A stretch of DNA of 64,000 bases from the NCBI GenBank assembly GCA_937139155.1, contig CAKZPI010000037.1, positions 1 to 64,000 of the forward strand, written 5' to 3'. The notes beneath the pieces were generated by a model. It saw only the letters and a program-made list of their open reading frames with translations, was not told the DNA's origin and did not search any database. Of this stretch, positions 24,512 to 34,088 are shown in pieces. This stretch comes from an uncultured Flavobacteriales bacterium (GTDB taxonomy: Bacteria; Bacteroidota; Bacteroidia; Flavobacteriales; JBLHRE01). The position numbers and the translations under genes are program-made. Each line of letters begins with the position of its first letter. Position 1 is the stretch's first letter.

Positions 24512-25654
24512 TTACTTAATTGTGATGGAGTAGCTTAACCATGCTGAAAGGCTATGTCCGTTTTCAGGAAGGATAAATCCTGGCAAAGAACGGGTTTCGA
24601 TTTTTATTTCGTGGTCGTTTTTGAAAACATATCCAATTCCAAGTCCTCCCTGCCAAAGGGGTTTATTTGAAAATTCAACTTGGGCATAGGCCTTTAATTT
24701 CTCTGTTTCCAGAACAAATCTAGGTCCGATCCATAGGGGACTAAAGCCAAGAATTTCCTGGCGAAGGCTCAACCCATACCATAGAAAATTCGATTTTAAT
24801 GTGGATTTCCTGAGATATACTAGAGAGAAGGAGGCCGGAAGCATCCTCAAAGTGTTCAGGGTATCTCCTGAAAGAAAATGATCTTCAAGGCTACCTTCGT
24901 TTTGATTTCCTGCAATTAAATCTTGAAGATTAAATCCTTGTAGACTGGTATCACCCTGATTTTGGGTATGAATCATTTCCCCGTTAAGGAATCCGATGCG
25001 GCCTAAATTAAATTTCAGTTTTTGATTATCCGTAGAATAGGAGAGTTCTGAATTTAGAAATGCCCCAAAAGCAGGTTGATCCGAAAGACGTTCATAATCA
25101 TAATCGTAAGTCAGGTCAACCTGGGATCCAAAATCATTGGTTTTTATCCTTCCGTTATGCAGGTCAAGGTCTTGGTAACCGGAAACGCGGGTAAAATAAA
25201 TGCCCGGACGGAATTCAAAGTTTCCAAAGGAATAAATTTTTCCAAAGCCCAAGAACTGCTTCCCAATAAGCTTCACTTTGGTTTGATCAAGGAGGGCGTC
25301 TTTAACGGTTGAATTTCCGAACCGGTAAAGGTCAAATCCGTTTTCGGTTGAGCCTAAATACGCATCAAAATCATAACCGAATTCAAAATAGTACCTAGAC
25401 GGTTTCGATTTATCCGAGAAAAAACTAAGGGTTGATTCAGAATGGGCGAAAAGGTGGGCAGATTTTCCATTCAAGCTTCCCGTTTCCATGGGAAAATCAA
25501 GAGGACTAGAGCTTAGGAAAATGTTTTGAACTCCTTTGGCCTTAAAGTAATTTGAGCCAAGCTCGGCTGAGAAATTCGCCATTATTTTCGATTGACCCAA
25601 GGCATGGATGCTCACTAGGCAAAGGCCCAGTGCAATTAATTTCCGAATTCCCAT
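24512..25654 (-). CDS. putative outer-membrane beta-barrel protein (pair A)
   Basis: 380 residues with a signal peptide (ALGLCLVSIHALGQ) and alternating amphipathic strands to the end, finishing with an aromatic-rich strand (LSAWLSYSITIK). No named domain is certain. The overall plan resembles the DUF5723-like barrel encoded at 29.9-31.2 kb. Its start overlaps the 3' end of the upstream lipoprotein gene by 19 bases, mirroring the lipoprotein-then-barrel order of the divergent pair. Function unknown; a receptor or export partner for the lipoprotein is an inference. Confidence 0.7.
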   Translation of the reverse strand: MGIRKLIALGLCLVSIHALGQSKIMANFSAELGSNYFKAKGVQNIFLSSSPLDFPMETGSLNGKSAHLFAHSESTLSFFSDKSKPSRYYFEFGYDFDAYLGSTENGFDLYRFGNSTVKDALLDQTKVKLIGKQFLGFGKIYSFGNFEFRPGIYFTRVSGYQDLDLHNGRIKTNDFGSQVDLTYDYDYERLSDQPAFGAFLNSELSYSTDNQKLKFNLGRIGFLNGEMIHTQNQGDTSLQGFNLQDLIAGNQNEGSLEDHFLSGDTLNTLRMLPASFSLVYLRKSTLKSNFLWYGLSLRQEILGFSPLWIGPRFVLETEKLKAYAQVEFSNKPLWQGGLGIGYVFKNDHEIKIETRSLPGFILPENGHSLSAWLSYSITIK

Positions 25655-27690
25655 TCTCCAACAATGTTTAGGTCAATGCTATAATCTGCAAATAATTTTT
25701 CAGGATTTGGATGGCTTCCAAACTCAATTCTCAAAACCGCTTTCTTGGCGTCTACAAGGGTCTCTAAGTCTTCCAAACTTAAATTCCATTCAAGGGTATT
25801 ATCTGCCGGGGTACTTACCTTTCCATCCGTCTCAACATTGGCGGCCAGAAGAGCAGGATTAGCAGAATATTGTAGAACCTCAGAACCAAGATCATCCAAA
25901 AATGAAATATGAAGGTTGGCCGAGAAGGGGAAGTAATTTAAGGCCTTGATTTTTATTTTTCCTTGGGGCGACTGAGAGAGATCCAGGTTTAGATTCCAGT
26001 CTAAAGTATCTTCCAAAACCAATTGATCGAGACCGATTTCCAGGGGAAGCGTGATTCCTAGCCCTATTTCAAATCCGTCTTCATAATGCATGAAGTGGCT
26101 ATTGGATACCTCTTCATTGGGGTTCACAATGATTTGTCCTTCATACCCCAATTCTACCGGGAGGTTTTCAATGAATGGAAGGATGTTTGAGTTTGATGGA
26201 TTGTTCGGAAATGCTTGGGCATTGTTTTGAATGGAGCCTGCATTATACAGGGCGGCAGGAAAATTTTGACTTTGCCCAAGCCAGCTAGAATTTAGGGAAA
26301 CCAGGTTGCCATCCACGCCTTTTGAACTAAGGTTGCCTAAAACTACATCGATGGGCACCCCTACAGAATTTGAAAAATCAAAGGTGACTTCAGCATCGTC
26401 GAGAACAATATTTCCTTGTAAAATTCGGCTGAATAAATCCGTTTCAAGAGTTTCAGGGCCAATTTCAACGGTATCTCTTTCAATTTCACCAAAGGCGATT
26501 TCAGGAAGTACATTTCCCGTAAAGGAGTTGATGTATAAAGAGTCTTCAAGGCTGAGATAGGTGAGGGTGCCGGAGGAGTCAATATAGGCCTCCATATGGT
26601 CGTAGAAAGTATTGAAGGTATCCTGATTTGGTCCGGTTAGATCTAGGGTATAACCCGTTAAATCGAAAGTTTTATTGAATTCACTTACTCCGCCGGGAGG
26701 AGCTGGAGGAATCACACCAGAAAAAGAGAAGGGGGTTCCGTTGAGGCTTAAACTTGGAATGGAATAAATGAAACGTATGCTATCTTGAATGGTTGAAGCT
26801 GCGTCCATCACACCCATTCCAGAACGAAGGACCATAGAGGTTAACTTCAAATTATCGTCGGCTGTAAGTCTTCGCACATTCACGTCGTCGGCCAGGGTTT
26901 GCCTTGGAAAAATGGCGGTAGCTTCAGTGGGCACCAGATCACGAATAAGCATTTCGATTACCAAAGCATCTGAAGTATCAATAAGCACTGAATCTCCATT
27001 GGTACCGGGAGAGGACATTTCTAGAATGCTGGCGGTTAAAGAACCTTCAACAGTTTTTCCGGACAGGGGGTAGGTTCTGGTTTCATTGGTTCCAGCAGCA
27101 ATAAGTGGGATGGTATCCGAAAAAAGAACATTTTGATTCTGGGTGTTTTTAACCTGATAGATAAGGTTTGAAACATCGATTGGAAACCCATTGGAAAAGG
27201 AAACATCCACAAAGCCATCTGAAAGAGTCATGGATTCAAAAAAGTCAGTTGCATCGATGGGGAAATCAGAGCTTGGAATGTTGTTCACTGGCGGTATGGG
27301 CATTTTATTTCCATTGTTGGCAATGATAACTACCCCGGTAACCCCGGCTCCTTTTGCAACTTCTCCTAAACTGATGGGTTTGGTGATTCTTTGATCCCCC
27401 AGTTCAATGGAAGAAAGTTTAATGTTTTCAAAAAATTCGGTTTCAATGGGTTCTACCAAGTTTTTGAGGGAATAATTAACCAAGGATTTTTCGTAATAAA
27501 TCTCTAATGAACTATCTGCACCTTTAGTTGTAAGCAGTGAGTCTGCCACAAAGTTGGAAATTCCGAGGGATCCATTGGCAATGGGTAGCTGCCATTTGCC
27601 AGGTAAAGATTTGGTTTCAAGATCGTTTCTACAACCGGTAAATATGATACTTATCAAGATAAGTAGATAAAAAGTATAATTGTTTTTCAA
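25636..27690 (-). CDS. large lipoprotein of unknown function (pair A)
   Basis: 684 residues beginning at TTG, with a lipoprotein signal (LILISIIFTGC, Cys20) and a long beta-rich body containing many Asp/Asn/Ser turns. No known domain is recognised. It is paralogous to the divergent neighbour at 27762: both share a GVPIDVVLGNL versus GIPLGLNLDLI segment, an SNSHFMHYEDGFEIGLGITLPLEI versus HSNFLLPNSTLTVGFEMSVPLNV segment, and a FNKTFDLTGYTLDLT versus FNQTIDMTGVVFDMT segment. TATACTTG, one mismatch from a -7 box, sits just upstream. Confidence 0.75.
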   Translation of the reverse strand: MKNNYTFYLLILISIIFTGCRNDLETKSLPGKWQLPIANGSLGISNFVADSLLTTKGADSSLEIYYEKSLVNYSLKNLVEPIETEFFENIKLSSIELGDQRITKPISLGEVAKGAGVTGVVIIANNGNKMPIPPVNNIPSSDFPIDATDFFESMTLSDGFVDVSFSNGFPIDVSNLIYQVKNTQNQNVLFSDTIPLIAAGTNETRTYPLSGKTVEGSLTASILEMSSPGTNGDSVLIDTSDALVIEMLIRDLVPTEATAIFPRQTLADDVNVRRLTADDNLKLTSMVLRSGMGVMDAASTIQDSIRFIYSIPSLSLNGTPFSFSGVIPPAPPGGVSEFNKTFDLTGYTLDLTGPNQDTFNTFYDHMEAYIDSSGTLTYLSLEDSLYINSFTGNVLPEIAFGEIERDTVEIGPETLETDLFSRILQGNIVLDDAEVTFDFSNSVGVPIDVVLGNLSSKGVDGNLVSLNSSWLGQSQNFPAALYNAGSIQNNAQAFPNNPSNSNILPFIENLPVELGYEGQIIVNPNEEVSNSHFMHYEDGFEIGLGITLPLEIGLDQLVLEDTLDWNLNLDLSQSPQGKIKIKALNYFPFSANLHISFLDDLGSEVLQYSANPALLAANVETDGKVSTPADNTLEWNLSLEDLETLVDAKKAVLRIEFGSHPNPEKLFADYSIDLNIVGEWEFGN

Positions 27691-27761
27691 ATCAAGTATA
27701 TTCGTTATGTATCTTCACGCCCGGTTTCCGTACCTATATTTCTTACAAATAAACCACTTTT

Positions 27762-29882
27762 ATGAATCTTAGAAAACTACGCGCCTTAGTTCCATTAGCC
27801 ATTGTGGGTCTGGTGTTTACTGCTTGTAATAAAGACAAGCCTGATTTCTCAAAGTACGATGATTTTGACTTAAACCCTGCGGTTGTAGCCAAAATTGTTG
27901 ATACAGAAATCACCCTAGAAAATTTGGCCGACTCAATTGATGCAATGTCTGCAGATTCAAATGGATACCTCCAAATCCATTACGGCCAAGACACCTTGTT
28001 CTCTCAACGAATTGACAGTTTGCTTCCTCCTGTATCCCAAAGCGGATCATCCGTTTCGGTACAGCTTGACGGAATTGAAGCCCCAAGTGTGGCCACCAAT
28101 CAAACCGTTGCCCTTCATGATTTTTTTGGTTCTCTAGATCCAGATGCAGTTGATTCCCTACGTGCCAAACACAATACGGTTGATTATTTTCCTGAGATTC
28201 CACCAACGGTAGGACAGACCATTGAAAGTTCTGCAGGGAATGATTTCAATTACATCAATTGTTCTCAAGGCGACATGAAACTGGTTATTGAAAACCAGTG
28301 GTCGGTTGATTTGGATAACCTTCAAATGGAAATGAGGAATAAAATTGATCAATCCGTGATTGGTAGTTTTACCTTTCCTTCACTTCCTGCAGGAGCAAAA
28401 GATTCCATCACGGTTTCCTTGGCGGGAAAAAAGCTTGAAAACAATCTTGAAGTTGAAATTCAAAACGTAGAATCTCCGGGTTCAGGAACGGATCCATTTG
28501 ATACAGCTTCACATGTTTTGATCGATACCAATATGTCTTTGCTGATTGACTTCGTAATGGACAATATTGAAATTACCGATGGAGAGATTGCCATTCCTAA
28601 TTCAACACTACCTACCGAGGAAACTGCGGTAGTTTTAGATGTTAACAATGGAGTTGAGCTTGCCTCTGTAGAATTTGCCAGTGGAAGTTTTGATATTTCG
28701 GTTGACCGGGATTTGAACACAGACATTAATTTCAACCTTTCTATTCCTGCTGCACTTGATGGGCAAGGAAATCCTTTCCAAGTTGCAATGGCCATTCCGG
28801 CAGGAAGTAGTCCCTTTAATCAGACCATTGATATGACCGGGGTTGTATTTGACATGACCCAGGCGGATACCCTTCCTTACAATGCCATAGAAATTCAATA
28901 CGATGTAGAGGTAGTAGGAACTTCCTCTCCTGTATATGTAAATACAGCCAGTCAAATTACCATGAATTACGGTTTGCAAAATTTGACCTTTGGACTGCGC
29001 GAAGGGTTCTTCGGAGACACCTTATTTGATTTTGCTGATTTCAGCGTTGAATTCCCTACCTCTGAATTGCTTGATAGGTTAGGAGGAGTGTTTACCCTGA
29101 ATGAGCCTACATTCATTATGAATTTTGAGTCTTCTGCAGGAATTCCCCTCGGGCTAAACCTCGACTTAATCGGTAAGAAAAATACAGGAGAGACCGAAAC
29201 GGTTACCGTTAACAACTTTACCATCGATGCTCCAACCGTTCAAGGAAGCTCGGTAAGCAGCCAACTGGTAATTGATGCGGCCAACTATCCGAACATTGTA
29301 GACTTGATTGCCATGTTCCCTGATTCTGTTCTGGGTTCTGCGAACATCAAGCTGAATCCTGCCGGAGTTACCCATTCCAACTTCTTACTTCCAAATTCAA
29401 CCCTTACCGTTGGATTTGAAATGTCGGTTCCCTTGAATGTGACAGCTGAAGACCTTGAGTTTAGAGACCTATTTGGTTTTGGCGGAATTGGACTTGATCC
29501 AGACACCGTTGACCTTGAGTATTTGCGACTTTTATTGGACATGGAGAATGAGTTTCCATTTGATGCCGAGCTTGACTTAGTGCTTTTCGCTATAGACGCC
29601 AATGATAGTTTGGTTCCAATTGATACCCTAAGTACCACAGCTCTTTCAGCAGCCCCTGTCGATGCAAATGGAGTGGTTCTTTCACCTGTGAATGTTACTG
29701 AAACCATTGAATTCCTTGAGGAGGACATGAACAAGTTCCAAAGTGCGGATAGTATTTCAGTAAATGCAAGATTAAGTAGTTATGACAATGGTCCGGTAAA
29801 GATTTACGAAGACTATAAGATCCACTTAATTATCCGAGCAGAGACCAAAGTAAAAGTTAACAGTTCAGTGATTACCCCATGA
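27762..29882 (+). CDS. large lipoprotein of unknown function (pair B)
   Basis: 706 residues with a lipoprotein signal (AIVGLVFTAC, Cys21) followed by NKDKPDFSKYDDFDLNPAV and a beta-rich, Asp/Asn-rich body. Its middle and C-terminal parts align by eye with the divergent lipoprotein (see pair A), so the two arose by duplication. The last four bases overlap the start of the downstream barrel gene (ATGA). The 71-base space between the two divergent lipoprotein genes must hold both promoters; no exact consensus box is seen on this strand. Confidence 0.75.
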   Translation: MNLRKLRALVPLAIVGLVFTACNKDKPDFSKYDDFDLNPAVVAKIVDTEITLENLADSIDAMSADSNGYLQIHYGQDTLFSQRIDSLLPPVSQSGSSVSVQLDGIEAPSVATNQTVALHDFFGSLDPDAVDSLRAKHNTVDYFPEIPPTVGQTIESSAGNDFNYINCSQGDMKLVIENQWSVDLDNLQMEMRNKIDQSVIGSFTFPSLPAGAKDSITVSLAGKKLENNLEVEIQNVESPGSGTDPFDTASHVLIDTNMSLLIDFVMDNIEITDGEIAIPNSTLPTEETAVVLDVNNGVELASVEFASGSFDISVDRDLNTDINFNLSIPAALDGQGNPFQVAMAIPAGSSPFNQTIDMTGVVFDMTQADTLPYNAIEIQYDVEVVGTSSPVYVNTASQITMNYGLQNLTFGLREGFFGDTLFDFADFSVEFPTSELLDRLGGVFTLNEPTFIMNFESSAGIPLGLNLDLIGKKNTGETETVTVNNFTIDAPTVQGSSVSSQLVIDAANYPNIVDLIAMFPDSVLGSANIKLNPAGVTHSNFLLPNSTLTVGFEMSVPLNVTAEDLEFRDLFGFGGIGLDPDTVDLEYLRLLLDMENEFPFDAELDLVLFAIDANDSLVPIDTLSTTALSAAPVDANGVVLSPVNVTETIEFLEEDMNKFQSADSISVNARLSSYDNGPVKIYEDYKIHLIIRAETKVKVNSSVITP

Positions 29883-31207
29883 GGAAATTAACAACATTCA
29901 TTTTTGCAATTGGCTTCGGGATGATCGCCAATGCACAGTCGTCATTAAACCTTCACGGGTTAACCCACCTAACCCAGTCTTTAGAAACCAACCCGGCTTT
30001 CTTACCGGATTCAAGGTTTACTTTTGGAGTGGGAACTTCCAGCTTTAAATTTGGATTAAGCTCGGTAGCATCTGTAAATGATATTTTTGGATCTCAGCTA
30101 AGCCCCAACGAAAGTTTAGAATTGGTGCTTTCCAATTTGCAAACCAATAATCAAGTAGCGCTATCAAGTCAAGTTACTCCCTTTGTTATGGGGGTGCGGT
30201 TTGGAGAAAATAAATTCCTAACCGTTGGTTTGAACAGCCATTTTCAAACTAATCTTGCCTTGCCTGCGAATTTATTAAGCATGTTGTATTTTGGCAATGC
30301 TGATTATATTGGCCAAAGAGTAGGTTTGGACGCGATTGAGTTTAACTTAAATACCTATTCGGAAGCTTATGTAGGGGTCTCTTTTCCAGTTGGGGATAAG
30401 TTAAGAGTGGGAATTAAAGGGCAGTACTTATTGGGGCATGCCAATGCTAGCACCCTAAAGAGTTCGGGCTATATTGAAACCGATTCAAGTTATACAATTA
30501 CCGTTAATTCGGACATCACCTTCCAAACTTCAAATGTACCCATAGACTCAGCAACTAGATCAAATTTTGATTATTCAAGTGCTGCATATGGCAACAACCG
30601 AGGAACCGCGATTAGTTTTGGTTTGACCTATGAATTAAATGAGAATGTGACCTTAAACGCGAGCTTAATTGATATCGGTTCAATAACGTGGAAAGATGAA
30701 GTAGCTGACTATGAGGTTATTGGGAATTACGAATTGGAGCCTTTTGACCCTCAAGGGGACTCATCAAACTATACAGACCAGATAGTGGATACCCTTAAGG
30801 CAGTTTTCCTTCCCCAAAAAGTTGAAAGAGGTGCGTATAAGAGCAAAATCTTCCCAGCTACTTACTTAGGTGCAACGTACTTAACTGCTTGGGGGCACGA
30901 AGTTGGAGGACGTGCTTATTTGAGGTTCTTTGAAGAAAGTACCTACTATGCAGTTGGTGTGAATTATAAGGCAGGCCTTGGAAGGTGGTTCTACGTCAAC
31001 CCGAGTTACGCAGCCATCAACGGTGATTTTGTGAACTTCGGAATGGGTGTTGGTATTCGAGCCTTGGGCTTGGATGTTTACTTCCTTACGGATAACCTCG
31101 AAGATGCTCTAGCTTATTATGACTCAAAAACCATGAATTTCCAGTTCGGACTGCAGTTTACCTTCAAGCCGAAGAAACCTCAGGCAATTCAGCCTGTAGA
31201 ATTCTAG
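29879..31207 (+). CDS. DUF5723-type outer-membrane beta-barrel protein (pair B)
   Basis: 442 residues: signal peptide (AIGFGMIANAQ), then LTHLTQSLETNPAFLPDSRFTFG, a segment typical of DUF5723 proteins, the VASVNDIFGSQLSPNESLEL region, a FGNADYIGQRVGLDAI loop and barrel strands to a C-terminal FQFGLQFTFKPK. The function of the family is unknown; it is restricted to or enriched in Bacteroidota as far as I know. Coupled translation with the lipoprotein upstream suggests that the two form a surface complex. Confidence 0.8.
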   Translation: MRKLTTFIFAIGFGMIANAQSSLNLHGLTHLTQSLETNPAFLPDSRFTFGVGTSSFKFGLSSVASVNDIFGSQLSPNESLELVLSNLQTNNQVALSSQVTPFVMGVRFGENKFLTVGLNSHFQTNLALPANLLSMLYFGNADYIGQRVGLDAIEFNLNTYSEAYVGVSFPVGDKLRVGIKGQYLLGHANASTLKSSGYIETDSSYTITVNSDITFQTSNVPIDSATRSNFDYSSAAYGNNRGTAISFGLTYELNENVTLNASLIDIGSITWKDEVADYEVIGNYELEPFDPQGDSSNYTDQIVDTLKAVFLPQKVERGAYKSKIFPATYLGATYLTAWGHEVGGRAYLRFFEESTYYAVGVNYKAGLGRWFYVNPSYAAINGDFVNFGMGVGIRALGLDVYFLTDNLEDALAYYDSKTMNFQFGLQFTFKPKKPQAIQPVEF

Positions 31208-32487
31208 GAAAAATACGAATCGCCCCAAAGCGATGAAAGATAACGGTGGATTTGCCGCTCCCGGTCGTTTTCGGCGGGTCGGTAGACCACCGTTTTTTTT
31301 AGGTCTTCAGGTAAGAACTCTTGTTTTACAAAGTTGCCCGGGAAATCGTGGCTGTATTTATAATCTTTTCCATGACCAAGGTCTTTCATCAACTTGGTGG
31401 GGGCATTTTTAAGGTGATTGGGTACAGGAAGGTCTCGGGTTTGTTTCACTATGCTTTGAGCCTCTCCAATGGCCTTATAAGCCGAATTGCTTTTGGCGGA
31501 ACTGGCCAAGTAAATTGTGGTTTGAGAAAGGATGATTCTAGATTCGGGCCAACCGATTCTTTCTACAGCCTCAAAACAGGCATTTGCCATGACCAGAGCG
31601 GTTGGATTGGCAAGTCCGATGTCTTCACTGGCCGAAATAATCAACCTTCTGGCAATGAACTTCACATCTTCCCCACCTTCAATCATACGTGCTAGCCAAT
31701 AAAGAGAAGCTTGAACATCGCTTCCGCGGATGGACTTTATGAAGGCCGAGATTATATCGTAATGTTGATCTCCCGTTTTATCGTACCTCGCTAGTTTTTC
31801 AGGGCTAATCGACTTAACCCGGGCATTGGTCACCACCACCTCACCTTCCTCCTGGAAATGGGAAACAATGAGCTCAAATAAGTTAAGAAGCTTCCGACCA
31901 TCGCCACCAGACAGCCTCAAAAGGGCATCCCATTCTTCCACCTTTGGTTTTAGCGCATTCAACCAAGGGTCCTTTTCAATGGCGTGGTGAATTAGCTCTT
32001 TTAGTTCCTTTTCCCCGAAAGGGTCAAGAGTAAAAACTTGGCACCGGGAAAGGAGAGCAGGAATAACTTCAAAACTTGGGTTCTCAGTGGTAGCACCAAT
32101 TAAGGTAATGTCGCCCCGTTCAACAGCTCCTAAGAGAGAGTCTTGTTGACCCTTATTGAATCTATGAATTTCATCGATAAAAAGGATGGGAGACTTGCCC
32201 CTAAACAAATGTTTTTCTCCGGCTTTTTGAATAACCTCCCGAACATCTTTAACCCCCGAAGCAATGGCACTTAGCGTATAAAATGGGCGATCAAGTTCGT
32301 TGGAAATAAGATTGGCCAAACTGGTTTTGCCCACTCCAGGAGGGCCCCAAAGGATGAAGGATGGAAGCAGTCCAGTTTTCAAGGCCCTTCGAATCATGCT
32401 GTTCTCATGAAGAATGGAAGGCTGCCCAATATAGTCTTCAAGGCTGTTTGGGCGAATTCGTTCTGCTAGAGGTTTATCTTGGTTCAT
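31204..32487 (-). CDS. rarA: replication-associated recombination protein RarA
   Basis: A 427-residue AAA+ ATPase of the RarA/MgsA/WRNIP1 family acting at stalled replication forks. It shows [17 protein letters not shown], Walker [13 protein letters not shown], Walker [17 protein letters not shown], sensor 1 [13 protein letters not shown] and the C-terminal tetramerisation region ([27 protein letters not shown]). Its start overlaps the stop of the TonB-domain gene by 4 bases (ATGA). The 3' end overlaps the convergent barrel gene by 4 bases. Confidence 0.95.
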   Translation of the reverse strand: MNQDKPLAERIRPNSLEDYIGQPSILHENSMIRRALKTGLLPSFILWGPPGVGKTSLANLISNELDRPFYTLSAIASGVKDVREVIQKAGEKHLFRGKSPILFIDEIHRFNKGQQDSLLGAVERGDITLIGATTENPSFEVIPALLSRCQVFTLDPFGEKELKELIHHAIEKDPWLNALKPKVEEWDALLRLSGGDGRKLLNLFELIVSHFQEEGEVVVTNARVKSISPEKLARYDKTGDQHYDIISAFIKSIRGSDVQASLYWLARMIEGGEDVKFIARRLIISASEDIGLANPTALVMANACFEAVERIGWPESRIILSQTTIYLASSAKSNSAYKAIGEAQSIVKQTRDLPVPNHLKNAPTKLMKDLGHGKDYKYSHDFPGNFVKQEFLPEDLKKTVVYRPAENDRERQIHRYLSSLWGDSYFS

Positions 32488-32987
32488 AATTCGAATCGGA
32501 AAGGGAGGATGTAGGAGGAACGTACCGGTTCATTGTTTACCCTTCCGGGGATGAAATCAGGGAAGCTTTGTAAGGTTAATAGGGTAAGATAGCTAAGCTC
32601 ATCGTTGGGACTAATGAGAATTTGAGGTTCTTCAATTTTGCCTGAAGCAGAAATTACAAACCTGACGAAAACAAGACCGTTTATGCCTTTCGATTGAGTT
32701 GAATCGGGATAAACCAGATTTTGCTCAAGGTATTTGGTGACCCCTTGGGCGGTGCATTTTTCGGCTTCAGCTTCTGAGACATCTGAACATCCTGGCCACC
32801 TAGGCATTTGATCAGGTTGGGAATAAACCGTAGAATTTGGCTCTTGAACCGGAGATTCCGAACTTTCAGACCGCGAGGGAATTTCTTTTGGAGCCTCTGT
32901 TGGATTTGAGTTGCTGCTTGACTTACATTGGCTGAAAATCACCAAGGCGAATAAACTTACGTATATCTTAAAAATCAAATTTTTCAT
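32484..32987 (-). CDS. TonB C-terminal-domain lipoprotein
   Basis: 167 residues with a lipoprotein-type signal (ALVIFSQC, Cys21), a Ser/Pro/Glu-rich spacer (about 22-60) and a TonB C-terminal domain: PRWPGCSDVSEAEAEKC, YLEQNLVYPDSTQSKGINGLVFVRFVIS, GKIEEPQI and PFRFEL. Normal TonB is held in the inner membrane by an uncleaved helix; a lipidated form suggests a periplasmic or outer-membrane role instead of energy transfer. It is coupled to rarA downstream, and its start codon abuts the divergent rhomboid start. Confidence 0.8.
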   Translation of the reverse strand: MKNLIFKIYVSLFALVIFSQCKSSSNSNPTEAPKEIPSRSESSESPVQEPNSTVYSQPDQMPRWPGCSDVSEAEAEKCTAQGVTKYLEQNLVYPDSTQSKGINGLVFVRFVISASGKIEEPQILISPNDELSYLTLLTLQSFPDFIPGRVNNEPVRSSYILPFRFEL

Positions 32988-33697
32988 TGGGCGAAGAAAC
33001 TAGAAATAATTCATTCAAGGTACGGGTTGCAAATTTGCGATTTCCTATGATATTCTTGGTAACCATTTGGGTGGTAAAGTACATTGAAATCAAATTTGGT
33101 TTGAGTTTTGCTCATTTTGGAATCCTTCCCATGGAGCTTAGTGGGCTGAAAGGAATATTGGCAGCTCCCTTAATTCACGGTGATTTACAACACTTATACC
33201 ATAATAGCGTACCCTTTGTGATTCTAAGCTTGGGGGTGATTTATTTTTATGGAGAGGTATCCGATAAGATTTTACTGTATTCGTATTTAGGAACCGGAAT
33301 ACTGGTCTGGTTTTTCGGAAGACCCTCTTTTCACATTGGAGCCAGTGGGGTGGTTTATGCCCTGGCTAGCTTTGTTTTCTTTTCTGGCCTAATTCGTAGG
33401 CATGCTCAGTTGATCGCAGTTTCTCTATTGGTGGTATTCCTATACGGAGGAATGGTATGGGGAGTCCTTCCTGTTTCTGCTGAAATTTCTTGGGAGTCGC
33501 ACCTGCTTGGAGCCATTATGGGCTTGATTCTTGCCGTGGTTTACCGAAAAATGGGTCCGCAACGAAAGAAATACGATTGGGAGCTGGAAGAAGAGGAAGC
33601 CTTAAACCTAAGTCAGGAAGCCGAGTACTGGCAGCCATCGGTTAAGATTAATTACCAATACAAACCCAAAGAGCATAAAGATGAAACGAAAGGTTGA
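32987..33697 (+). CDS. rhomboid-family intramembrane serine protease
   Basis: 236 residues with about six membrane helices. The catalytic Ser lies in HIGASGVVYAL and the catalytic His in SWESHLLGAIMG; the family loop contains APLIHGDLQHLYHNSVP. Rhomboids cut helices inside the membrane. The start is a TTG sharing one base with the opposing TonB-domain start codon. The N-terminal length (about 20 residues before helix 1) fits relatives, but a downstream ATG at 33047 cannot be excluded. It ends with a 17-base overlap into msrB. Confidence 0.88.
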   Translation: MGEETRNNSFKVRVANLRFPMIFLVTIWVVKYIEIKFGLSFAHFGILPMELSGLKGILAAPLIHGDLQHLYHNSVPFVILSLGVIYFYGEVSDKILLYSYLGTGILVWFFGRPSFHIGASGVVYALASFVFFSGLIRRHAQLIAVSLLVVFLYGGMVWGVLPVSAEISWESHLLGAIMGLILAVVYRKMGPQRKKYDWELEEEEALNLSQEAEYWQPSVKINYQYKPKEHKDETKG

Positions 33698-34088
33698 GCG
33701 AACCGAGGAGGAATGGAGGGAAAAGCTAGATCCTGAATCATTTAGAGTTCTTAGAAAGGCCGGAACGGAACGTCCTTTTACTGGGGCGTATAATCTTCAT
33801 TTTGAAGATGGGGTTTACTCTTGTAAGGCCTGTAATGAGCCTTTGTTTTCTTCTGAAACCAAATATGATCATGGCTGTGGATGGCCAAGTTTTTATGCCC
33901 CAATCGACCGGGATAAAATTGAATATAGGCTTGACAAGAGCCATGGAATGACCCGGGTAGAAATTCTCTGTGCCACTTGCGAATCGCATTTAGGGCATGT
34001 TTTCAATGATGGTATTGGTGAAAAAGGGGAGAGGTACTGTGTGAATTCAGCTTCTTTAGATTTTGAAGATGAAGGGTCAACCAAATAG
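33681..34088 (+). CDS. msrB: cytosolic methionine-R-sulfoxide reductase
   Basis: 135 residues with no signal peptide. The MsrB domain is complete: EEWREKLDPESFRVLRKAGTE, zinc pairs CKAC and CATC, CGWPSFYAPI and the active end GERYCVNSASLDF. It repairs oxidised methionine in cytosolic proteins. It overlaps the rhomboid gene by 17 bases, so translation is likely coupled, and overlaps the convergent deacetylase gene by 12 bases. The exported paralogue lies at 23.2 kb. Confidence 0.93.
   Translation: MKRKVERTEEEWREKLDPESFRVLRKAGTERPFTGAYNLHFEDGVYSCKACNEPLFSSETKYDHGCGWPSFYAPIDRDKIEYRLDKSHGMTRVEILCATCESHLGHVFNDGIGEKGERYCVNSASLDFEDEGSTK

Noticed and set aside
28460..29734. Several minus-strand frames of 85-149 codons inside the pair B lipoprotein
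   Set aside because: Low-complexity Ser/Lys/Thr composition typical of antisense shadows; no start context and no family resemblance.
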